From UMGS1124 sp045613165 (GTDB taxonomy: Bacteria; Bacillota_I; Bacilli_A; RF39; UBA660): a stretch of DNA of 11,582 nucleotides. Within the stretch, counting starts at the first letter, position 1; every line of letters begins with the position of its first letter. The position numbers were made by a program, and so were the translations under genes. The stretch is taken from NCBI GenBank assembly GCA_045613165.1, contig JAZLAK010000011.1:1-11582 (forward strand). Reading direction: 5' to 3'. This document shows positions 1 to 5,277 of the stretch, in pieces. The notes under the pieces were generated by a model. It saw only the letters and a list, made by a program, of their open reading frames with translations. It was not told the DNA's origin and did no database searches.

Positions 1-996
1 ATTATTTTATATAATTTAAAACTATCTAATAATGAATACATAGTTTTAAATACTGCTTTAGAAGATGTTAATACTACGACAAGTGTATTAAGAAGTCAAC
101 TAATATATATAACATTAATTATCATAATATTAGCTGTAATAGTATCTATATATTTATCAAAATCATTAAATAAACCAATATTAAATATTACAAAAGAAGC
201 AAAAAAACTAGCTAAAGGTAATAGTGAACTTAACATAGAAGAAAGTAATATTAAAGAAATAGACGATTTAAGAATAGCATTAAATTATGCTAGTAAGGAA
301 ATAAATAAGACTGATGAATTACGAAGAGATTTATTAGCGAATGTTTCTCACGATTTAAAAACACCTTTAACAATGATTAAAGCTTATGCAGAAATGACTA
401 GAGATATTAACAAAGATAATAAAGAAAAAATTATTGAAAACCTAAGTATAATTATTGATGAAACCGATAGATTAAACATACTTGTAAATGATATTCTTAG
501 TTTAAGTAAATTAGAGGCTAATCAAGATACATTGGAATTAAAAGAATTTAATCTGATAGATTTAATTAACGATATAATAAAAAAGTATAATATAATAAAA
601 GAAACTGAAAATTATAAATTTATTCTTAATGTACCACAAAAAGCATTAGTAAAAGGTGACATAAATAAAATAAGCCAAGTAATTTATAACTTGGTTAATA
701 ATGCAATAAATTATTCTGGAGAAGATCTAACGGTAACCATAGAAGTTATAGAAAACAAGAAAACATATTTAGTAAATATTATAGATACTGGTAAAGGAAT
801 AAAAGAGAACGAATTAAACCTTATATGGAATAAATATTATAAAAATGAAAAAAATCATAAACGTAATAAAGTAGGAACTGGCATAGGTTTATCTATAGTA
901 AAAAATATATTAGATAGACATAAATTTAAATATGGTGTAAAAAGCAAAATAGGTGAAGGAACTATCTTCTATTTTGAAATAACTAAAATTTCATAA
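1..996 (+). CDS. Sensor histidine kinase, C-terminal part (5' end outside the window)
   Basis: The reading frame is open from base 1 to the TAA at 994-996, giving 331 visible residues without a start. It is a two-component membrane sensor kinase that would autophosphorylate and pass phosphate to a response regulator. Visible in order: the end of an extracytoplasmic sensor region (1-34), a membrane helix (about 35-53), a HAMP linker (about 54-106), the HisKA H-box VSHDLKTPL with phospho-acceptor His117, then the HATPase domain with N-box NLVNNAINYS (about 230-239), G1 box DTGKGI (262-267) and G2 box GTGIGL (292-297). All catalytic boxes are intact, so only the N-terminus is missing, because of the window edge. 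The ATG at 373 is internal, since it lies after the H-box. A response-regulator gene probably lies upstream, out of view. The signal sensed cannot be told. Confidence 0.95.
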   Translation: MILYNLKLSNNEYIVLNTALEDVNTTTSVLRSQLIYITLIIIILAVIVSIYLSKSLNKPILNITKEAKKLAKGNSELNIEESNIKEIDDLRIALNYASKEINKTDELRRDLLANVSHDLKTPLTMIKAYAEMTRDINKDNKEKIIENLSIIIDETDRLNILVNDILSLSKLEANQDTLELKEFNLIDLINDIIKKYNIIKETENYKFILNVPQKALVKGDINKISQVIYNLVNNAINYSGEDLTVTIEVIENKKTYLVNIIDTGKGIKENELNLIWNKYYKNEKNHKRNKVGTGIGLSIVKNILDRHKFKYGVKSKIGEGTIFYFEITKIS

Positions 997-1029
997 AAAA
1001 TTCATACACATAAAATATAATATAAAAAG

Positions 1030-1142
1030 AAAAAAGGAATTTTTTATTATTTTTACTAAAATTGAACTTACTTTTTGTCGTTTGTTCGAAATCCTATATT
1101 AAAATATAAACTTAAACTCACACTATTTTTGATTCCTTTTTT
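1030..1142. repeat. 11-bp perfect inverted repeat, long span
   Basis: AAAAAAGGAAT at 1030-1040 is exactly complementary to ATTCCTTTTTT at 1132-1142, 91 nt apart. Bases 1037-1045 (GAATTTTTT) can instead pair with 995-1003 (AAAAAATTC), just after the kinase stop codon, so the two pairings exclude each other. This is an AT-rich region where chance pairing is common, but 11 bp with a GG/CC core is more than background. It may be the closing helix of an RNA or part of the kinase 3' untranslated region. No known RNA family was recognised. Confidence 0.4.
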
Positions 1143-1147
1143 CTATT

Positions 1148-1183
1148 AAAGTACAGCAAATTATCGTTGTACTTTTTCTTTTT
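1148..1183 (+). terminator. Probable intrinsic terminator
   Basis: AAAGTACAGC (1148-1157) pairs with GTTGTACTTT (1166-1175) in a 10-bp stem with one G-T wobble and an 8-nt loop. The stem runs into TTTTTCTTTTT. It points to the plus strand and would end the histidine kinase transcript after a 3' UTR of about 150 nt, or a separate short RNA from this gap. Confidence 0.6.
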
Positions 1184-1200
1184 GAAAACTTATCTAATTT

Positions 1201-1207
1201 TGTCGAA
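1201..1207 (+). promoter_or_regulatory. Candidate Spo0A box
   Basis: TGTCGAA matches the Spo0A consensus TGNCGAA at every position, with the T-rich 5' flank (TTT) usual for such boxes. It ends four bases before the -35 of the candidate promoter at 1212-1240, centred near -43 of the expected start. That is where Spo0A activates sigma-A promoters in Bacillus. A weaker partial match (TGTCGTT) lies at 1076-1082. A heptamer can occur by chance. The support comes from its position and from the sporulation genes in this window. Confidence 0.4.
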
Positions 1208-1211
1208 TAGC

Positions 1212-1240
1212 TTGTCTTTATAAAAAAACTATATTATAGT
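1212..1240 (+). promoter_or_regulatory. Candidate sigma-A promoter upstream of end-paired RNA
   Basis: TTGTCT (1212-1217) and TATAGT (1235-1240) are separated by 17 bp, and transcription would start near 1247. The predicted start coincides with the 5' arm of the inverted repeat at 1246-1359. It could drive a small RNA or a long leader for the TasA-like gene. Confidence 0.4.
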
Positions 1241-1245
1241 ATCTC

Positions 1246-1359
1246 GAGTGTTAAGAAAATTTATTTTAATTCATTTATTTATGATAACGCATACTTCTCT
1301 TTACTACTATTTGATAAAAATAAAATTGTTTATAATTTTTTATACGAAACCTAACACTC
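1246..1359 (+). repeat. 8-bp inverted repeat bracketing about 98 nt; possible small RNA or leader
   Basis: GAGTGTTA (1246-1253) is the exact complement of TAACACTC (1352-1359). After one mismatch, G1255 and C1350 can also pair. These are among the few G/C-containing segments of the gap. A transcript starting near 1246 would have its 5' end paired about 100 nt downstream, as in compact structured RNAs. No strong U-tract follows, so the 3' end is unknown. I recognise no named riboswitch or RNA family in the very AU-rich interior. Confidence 0.3.
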
Positions 1360-1387
1360 AAATTATTTAATTATTTGTAAATGAATA

Positions 1388-1416
1388 TTGATATTTAAAA
1401 TAATTTATGATACTAT
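1388..1416 (+). promoter_or_regulatory. Promoter of the TasA-like gene
   Basis: TTGATA (1388-1393), a 17-bp spacer and TACTAT (1411-1416) preceded by TGA (extended -10). Transcription would start near 1423, giving a leader of about 18 nt that contains the AAGGGTGAT ribosome binding site. Confidence 0.6.
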
Positions 1417-1440
1417 CTTAATAGTAAAGGGTGATGTAAT

Positions 1441-2139
1441 TTGAAAGAAAATAATAGAGGTTCAATGATTATATTAACAATAATTGGTATTGCAACATTA
1501 TTAGTAGCTGTAATAGGTGCAACATTTGCATATTTTACAGTAACAATAAAAGGTAATCCTACAGAACCAAATGTAACTGTACAATCTAAAACTTTAGGAG
1601 TAATTGAATTTGAAACGTTAAATCAAATTAATTATACGAATCTAATTCCAGGTAGACCACAATGGGAAACTGATCAAACTCCAACAAATAAATTGAATTT
1701 TACAGTAACGAGTGCTGTAGATGCTTCAGCAAATGAAGAGTATGTTGTATACCTAAATGTTGAAGAAAATGATTTTGAAACAGATAATGTAGTTTACTTA
1801 TTAACTGAAACTGAAAAAGGTACACATAGTGTAAAAGGTAGCCAATATTTTACTGAAGATAATTATGTAAACCATACTTTTGCAGGAGAAACAACACCTA
1901 CTAAATTAGGAAAAATCACTGCAGGATTTACAGGAAAAATGCAAATAGGTACTGCTGAATTAGGTATGTTAGGTTCTAAAGATAAATGGGAATTTGAAAT
2001 TTGGGTAAATGAAATTGGTGCTGAACAAAATATAGACCAAGGAAAAACAATAAAATGTTTTATAACAATCGAACTTGCAGACCCATCTCCACAAACAAAT
2101 GAACCTGATTATGATCCAAATAATGATACTACTCCATAG
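1441..2139 (+). CDS. Secreted TasA/camelysin-like protein with SipW-type signal sequence
   Basis: A 232-residue exported protein. The start is TTG, chosen because AAGGGTGAT ends seven bases before it; the next ATG (1465) has no such site. Residues 1-8 are polar, 9-32 form a hydrophobic segment, and ATFAYF follows. That pattern is seen in proteins handled by SipW-type signal peptidases rather than in ordinary AxA substrates. The mature part is Thr/Asn/Glu-rich, predicted beta-rich, and has LGVIEFE, then NLIPG, then a strand run ending YVVYLNVEENDF. This matches the order in TasA/CalY (family M73) beta-sandwich proteins, including the 'NLxPG' turn. There is no LPxTG sorting motif; the tail is Pro/Asp/Asn-rich. 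The downstream signal peptidase supports this assignment. TasA-family proteins form biofilm or surface fibres; fibre formation here is inference. Sequence identity to TasA looks low. Confidence 0.6.
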   Translation: MKENNRGSMIILTIIGIATLLVAVIGATFAYFTVTIKGNPTEPNVTVQSKTLGVIEFETLNQINYTNLIPGRPQWETDQTPTNKLNFTVTSAVDASANEEYVVYLNVEENDFETDNVVYLLTETEKGTHSVKGSQYFTEDNYVNHTFAGETTPTKLGKITAGFTGKMQIGTAELGMLGSKDKWEFEIWVNEIGAEQNIDQGKTIKCFITIELADPSPQTNEPDYDPNNDTTP

Positions 2140-2152
2140 TGAGTAGTTTTTT
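2128..2152 (+). terminator. Intrinsic terminator containing the TasA-like stop codon
   Basis: ACTACTC (2128-2134) pairs with GAGTAGT (2141-2147), with a 6-nt loop and TTTTTT to 2152. The TAG stop (2137-2139) lies in the loop, so the last codons encode the 5' arm. Confidence 0.8.
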
Positions 2153-2167
2153 ATTATAATTTTTTCA

Positions 2168-2196
2168 TTGAAATATTTTTAGGTTTAATATATAAT
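2168..2196 (+). promoter_or_regulatory. Promoter of the signal peptidase gene
   Basis: TTGAAA (2168-2173), a 17-bp spacer and a perfect TATAAT (2191-2196). This is one of the strongest sigma-A-type promoters here. The peptidase can be made independently of its presumed substrate gene. Confidence 0.8.
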
Positions 2197-2227
2197 GAAT
2201 ATAGAATGATAATAATACGGTGATAAA

Positions 2228-2947
2228 ATGGAAAAGATGAATAAAAGGGAACGTAGAAAAAAAATTAGATTCATTTTTAATAAAATTGCAAAACTTTTAT
2301 CTTATGCAATTATCGTAGTCTTAATATTTTTAGGGATTTTTTTCGCGTATTATTTTGTTTCTTTAAAAGCTTATGAAAAAAATCCAACAGTTAATATTCC
2401 AAGATTTGGACTTTATACAATTATAAGTCCAAGTATGGAACCAGCTGTTAAAGTTTATGACGTTGTAGTAGATTTAAATGTTTTTAATCAAAATGATATA
2501 AAAAAAGGTGATGTAATAACATTTATATCAAATAGTAATGTATCAAAAGGATTAACTGTAACGCATAGAGTAGTAGATATTATAACAAATGCAGATGGTT
2601 CTAAAGCATATATTACAAAAGGTGATAACAACTTAAAAGCAGACCAAGCAACTGTTAGTTATAAGGATGTGTTAGGTAAAGTATTATTTAAGATACCTCA
2701 ATTAGGTAGAGTACAATTTTTAATTGCTGATAAATTTGGTTGGATATTAGTAATATTGTTACCTGCATTAGGAGTTATTATATATGACTTTATAAAATTA
2801 TTTAGATTATTATCCTTTAATAGTAAATTTATGAGATTAGGAACAATTAACAAAAGAATAGAAACTGAAATCAATGTAGATGATTTAAATCAATTAAGAA
2901 GTGGACTATCTACAGTGAAAAGATTTTATAAAAGAAATAATAGATAG
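2228..2947 (+). CDS. Signal peptidase I, ER/SipW type
   Basis: A 239-residue membrane protease that would cleave signal peptides outside the cytoplasmic membrane. The start ATG is three bases after GGTGAT (2219-2224). A basic N-terminus (KRERRKK) precedes the first membrane helix (about 26-46). The catalytic Ser69 is in ISPSMEP. Where bacterial LepB enzymes have Lys, this protein has His113 in THRVV. The TKGDNN box (130-135) supplies a conserved Asp. This Ser-His arrangement defines the archaeal/ER-like signal peptidases, to which SipW belongs. A second helix (about 170-188) is followed by a basic cytoplasmic tail of about 50 residues, also a SipW-like layout. Its position directly after a gene with a SipW-type signal sequence suggests a matched enzyme and substrate. 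The family is clear; orthology to sipW itself is not proven. Confidence 0.9.
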   Translation: MEKMNKRERRKKIRFIFNKIAKLLSYAIIVVLIFLGIFFAYYFVSLKAYEKNPTVNIPRFGLYTIISPSMEPAVKVYDVVVDLNVFNQNDIKKGDVITFISNSNVSKGLTVTHRVVDIITNADGSKAYITKGDNNLKADQATVSYKDVLGKVLFKIPQLGRVQFLIADKFGWILVILLPALGVIIYDFIKLFRLLSFNSKFMRLGTINKRIETEINVDDLNQLRSGLSTVKRFYKRNNR

Positions 2948-2974
2948 ACAAATTTGTAAGTCTATTTATTTTTT
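2944..2974 (+). terminator. Intrinsic terminator overlapping the peptidase stop codon
   Basis: ATAGAC (2944-2949) pairs with GTCTAT (2960-2965), with a 10-nt loop and then TTATTTTTT. The 5' arm contains the TAG stop (2945-2947), and the loop holds most of the -35 of the next promoter. Confidence 0.6.
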
Positions 2975-2982
2975 GTTATAAT
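2954..2982 (+). promoter_or_regulatory. Promoter of the glucosaminidase gene
   Basis: TTGTAA (2954-2959), 17 bp, then TATAAT (2977-2982) with an extended TGT. It overlaps the preceding terminator hairpin. Confidence 0.65.
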
Positions 2983-2999
2983 ATGTATTAGTGATTAAT

Positions 3000-3779
3000 A
3001 TGAAGAAAATATGGATACAATTATTTATAGTAATAATAGGTATAATTTTATGTATTATTGGACATAATGGAGTAAAAAAATACTTTTATGATAACTACTT
3101 CAACAATAAAAATTATACATTAGCATATAACAACTATTCTAATGTTACTTTTGCATCAAATGAAATTGAAATGGTTTCAACTAATGAAGAATTAATTATA
3201 CCAGAAGTAGAAGAAACTACAACAACTAAGAAACCTAGTACTACTAAAAAAACAACAAAAAAAATAACAACTACAACTATAATTACTACAACAACCGTAA
3301 AACCTACTGAGGTATTTGAAAACATCGTTACAAAACCAAAAGAAGAGATAAATAATGATAAAATTGTTTATGATGGTCTAACTCTTGCTCAATTAACTGA
3401 AAAACTAAATAAAAATCTAAAATCTACTTTAACTAATACAGGACATTATTTTGCAAACTATTATTTAGAAACTGGGTTAGACCCATACTTAGCAGTTGCA
3501 ATAGTATTACAAGAAACAGGGTGTAAATGGACTTGTAGTAAATTAGTTAGAAATTGTAATAATATTGGTGGAATGAAAGGTAGTCCTAAATGTAATGGTG
3601 GTTCATATAGAAAATATGATTCTTTAGAAGAAGGAATTAATGGATACTTAAATATGCTTTATAAAAACTATTATTCAAAAGGGTTGACTACACCAGAATT
3701 AATTAATCCAAAATATGCAACAAGTACTACTTGGAGTAAAAATGTAAATAGTTATATTGATAATATAAAAGCAAGTTAA
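3000..3779 (+). CDS. Membrane-anchored glucosaminidase (GH73-like) with Thr-rich linker
   Basis: Start set at ATG 3000 (259 residues). The in-frame GTG at 2991 is part of the AGTGAT ribosome binding site and has no such site of its own. An N-terminal membrane helix (about 5-22) anchors it. Next come a polar region and a Thr/Lys/Pro-rich linker (about 73-103), typical of a wall-spanning spacer. The C-terminal domain (about 125-259) has the hallmarks of peptidoglycan beta-N-acetylglucosaminidases: LAVAIVLQETGC with probable catalytic Glu172, CNNIGGMKGSP, YRKYDSLEEGI, and the final NPKYA...W motif. Four cysteines (175, 179, 186, 198) cluster around the active-site segment. It probably cuts cell-wall glycan during growth or separation. 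A lytic transglycosylase-like role is the main alternative. It is monocistronic, with no clear terminator before the tyrS promoter. Confidence 0.8.
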   Translation: MKKIWIQLFIVIIGIILCIIGHNGVKKYFYDNYFNNKNYTLAYNNYSNVTFASNEIEMVSTNEELIIPEVEETTTTKKPSTTKKTTKKITTTTIITTTTVKPTEVFENIVTKPKEEINNDKIVYDGLTLAQLTEKLNKNLKSTLTNTGHYFANYYLETGLDPYLAVAIVLQETGCKWTCSKLVRNCNNIGGMKGSPKCNGGSYRKYDSLEEGINGYLNMLYKNYYSKGLTTPELINPKYATSTTWSKNVNSYIDNIKAS

Positions 3780-3782
3780 ATA

Positions 3783-3810
3783 TTTACAAATAAAAAAAAT
3801 ATGATATAAT
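3783..3810 (+). promoter_or_regulatory. Promoter of the tyrS leader
   Basis: TTTACA (3783-3788), a 16-bp spacer and TATAAT (3805-3810) with an extended TGA. Transcription would start near G3817. It begins four bases after the preceding stop codon. Confidence 0.75.
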
Positions 3811-3816
3811 CAAATT

Positions 3817-3949
3817 GTTAACGAAGAAAGGATTTACGACCCTGGAGTTAAAACGTATATCGCGATAAGATAAATAAAGATATGAACACATTCATAGAAT
3901 TAAGGTGGTACCGCGGAATTTTCGCCCTTAAGTTTATGGATGTTTTTTT
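3817..3949 (+). promoter_or_regulatory. T-box riboswitch (tyrosine), short form
   Basis: The conserved T-box AAGGTGGTACCGCG (3902-3915) is present. The antiterminator would pair TTAAGG (3900-3905) with CCTTAA (3926-3931) and GCG (3913-3915) with CGC (3923-3925), leaving TGGT exposed to bind the NCCA end of uncharged tRNA-Tyr. Upstream, only about 35 nt are available for Stem I: TTAAC (3818-3822) with GTTAA (3847-3851), possible tandem G-A pairs (3823-3824 with 3845-3846), a short GG/CC helix, and a terminal loop carrying TAC (3835-3837), a Tyr codon followed by G. The usual long Stem I with its distal tRNA-elbow-binding loops is missing. A Stem III-like hairpin (TATGAA 3881-3886 with TTCATA 3891-3896) precedes the T-box. 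The T-box call is certain; the specifier assignment is likely, because tyrS follows and TAC sits in the loop. Confidence 0.9.
3889..3949 (+). terminator. Regulated terminator of the T-box leader
   Basis: Bases 3889-3905 can pair with 3926-3942 over 17 positions (two G-U wobbles, one A-G mismatch), followed by seven T (3943-3949). Its lower half uses TTCATA, the same bases as the 3' arm of the Stem III-like hairpin, so that hairpin and the full terminator exclude each other. Confidence 0.75.
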
Positions 3950-3965
3950 ATAGGAGGGAAAAATA

Positions 3966-5186
3966 ATGAAATTATTTGAAGATTTAAAATGGAGAGGATT
4001 AATACAAGATATTAGTAATCCTGAATTAGAAAGATTATTAAATGAAGAAAAAGTAACTTTTTATATTGGGACTGATCCGACTGCTGATTCAATGCATATA
4101 GGGCATTATTCTTCATTCTTGATATCTAAAAGACTAGCAGCATATGGACATCATCCTATACTTTTAGTAGGTGGAGCTACTGGATTAATTGGAGATCCTA
4201 AACCCAATACTGAAAGACCGATGATATCAAAAGAAGAAGTAGAAAAGAATTTTAAAGGCTTAAAATCACAAGCTGAAAAAATATTTGGTTTTGAAGTTGT
4301 AAATAATTATGACTGGACTAAAGATATAAATGTAATTGACTTCTTAAGAGATTATGGTAAATATTTTAATATAAATTATATGTTAGCAAAAGATAAAGTA
4401 AAATCTCGTTTAGAAACAGGTATAACTTTTGCAGAATTTTCTTACATGATTTTACAAGCGTTAGATTTTTTACACTTATATGAAACTAGAGGAGTTACAT
4501 TACAAGTAGCTGGCTCAGATCAATGGGGTAATATTACTTCAGGAATAGAATTAGTTAGAAAAAAATTAGATAAAGAAGTATATGGAATGGTTATGCCATT
4601 AGTAACTGATTCAAATGGTGTTAAATTTGGTAAAACTGAAGGAAATGCTTTATGGTTAGATAAAAATAAAACTTCTAGTTATGAGTTATATCAATACTTA
4701 GTTAATTTAGAAGATAGTATGATAATTGAATACTTAAAGAAATTAACATTCCTATCAAAAGAAGAAATAGAAGCAATAGAAAAAAATCATTTAGAAAACC
4801 CACATTTAAGAGAAGCACACAAAGCATTAGCTCGCGAAGTAATAACTGATTTACATGGTAAAGAAGAATACGTTAGTGCTGTTAAAATAAGTGAATGTTT
4901 ATTTAGTGGCAAAATAAATGAATTAACTAATGAAGAATTAGAAAGCGCATTTAAAGGAGTACCTGCTTTTGAATTAACTCTAAATGAAAAAATAATTGAC
5001 ATATTAGTTAATAACAATATTGCATCATCTAGAAGAGAAGCAAGAGAATTCTTAACAAATAATAGTATTACAGTAAATGGCGAAAAAATAACTGACGAAA
5101 ATAAAGTTATTTCTACAAATGATTTATTATTTGGTAAATATTTAATAATTAGAAAAGGAAAGAAAAAATATTTTATAGGTAAATAA
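3966..5186 (+). CDS. tyrS: Tyrosyl-tRNA synthetase
   Basis: A cytoplasmic class I aminoacyl-tRNA synthetase that joins tyrosine to tRNA-Tyr using ATP. It has 406 residues, close to the usual bacterial length. Signature segments in order: YIGTDPTADSMHIGH with the exact HIGH motif at 44-47; the tyrosine-pocket segment GSDQWGN (183-189); KFGKT (220-224), the form of the KMSKS loop used by many bacterial TyrRS; and a C-terminal S4-like RNA-binding domain (about 341-400) with ASSRREAREFL and ITVNGEKI. The start ATG follows a strong AGGAGG (3952-3957). Expression is controlled by the T-box leader directly upstream, which would read the charging state of tRNA-Tyr. It is transcribed alone, since a hairpin terminator follows seven bases after its stop codon. 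No missing residues were noted. Confidence 0.98.
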   Translation: MKLFEDLKWRGLIQDISNPELERLLNEEKVTFYIGTDPTADSMHIGHYSSFLISKRLAAYGHHPILLVGGATGLIGDPKPNTERPMISKEEVEKNFKGLKSQAEKIFGFEVVNNYDWTKDINVIDFLRDYGKYFNINYMLAKDKVKSRLETGITFAEFSYMILQALDFLHLYETRGVTLQVAGSDQWGNITSGIELVRKKLDKEVYGMVMPLVTDSNGVKFGKTEGNALWLDKNKTSSYELYQYLVNLEDSMIIEYLKKLTFLSKEEIEAIEKNHLENPHLREAHKALAREVITDLHGKEEYVSAVKISECLFSGKINELTNEELESAFKGVPAFELTLNEKIIDILVNNNIASSRREAREFLTNNSITVNGEKITDENKVISTNDLLFGKYLIIRKGKKKYFIGK

Positions 5187-5192
5187 TTAAAT

Positions 5193-5222
5193 GTTTATAG
5201 GTTTAAACTATAACCATTTTTT
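5193..5222 (+). terminator. Intrinsic terminator of tyrS
   Basis: TTATAG (5195-5200) pairs with CTATAA (5208-5213), with an outer G-C pair (5193/5215) and a run of six T (5217-5222). The ATG at 5191 lies at the foot of this hairpin, so it is not a credible start for ackA. Confidence 0.65.
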
Positions 5223-5223
5223 A

Positions 5224-5252
5224 TTGAATAAAAATAATACATTTGTTATAAT
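5224..5252 (+). promoter_or_regulatory. Promoter of ackA
   Basis: TTGAAT (5224-5229), 17 bp, then TATAAT (5247-5252) with an extended TGT. The transcript would start near 5259, just before the AAGGAG ribosome binding site. This fixes the ackA start downstream. Confidence 0.75.
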
Positions 5253-5277
5253 AAAAAACAATTTAAGGAGTGGTTTT

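Noticed and set aside
3211..3310. ACA/ACT-rich tract as a CRISPR array or tandem repeat
   Set aside because: It is in frame and encodes the Thr/Lys-rich linker; no fixed repeat unit or spacers are present.
3134..3325. Minus-strand open frame of 63 codons rich in Val
   Set aside because: It is the complement of the Thr-rich linker of the glucosaminidase; the low-complexity composition alone explains it.
3858..3867. Palindrome TATCGCGATA as a protein operator
   Set aside because: It lies within the T-box leader, where it is more simply part of RNA structure; there is no second copy in the window.
4787..5017. Minus-strand open frame of 76 codons
   Set aside because: It lies wholly inside tyrS, opposite strand, with no ribosome binding site or recognisable product.
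5191..5277. N-terminal extension of ackA from ATG 5191
   Set aside because: The segment covers the tyrS terminator and the ackA promoter, has no ribosome binding site, and is absent from the family.
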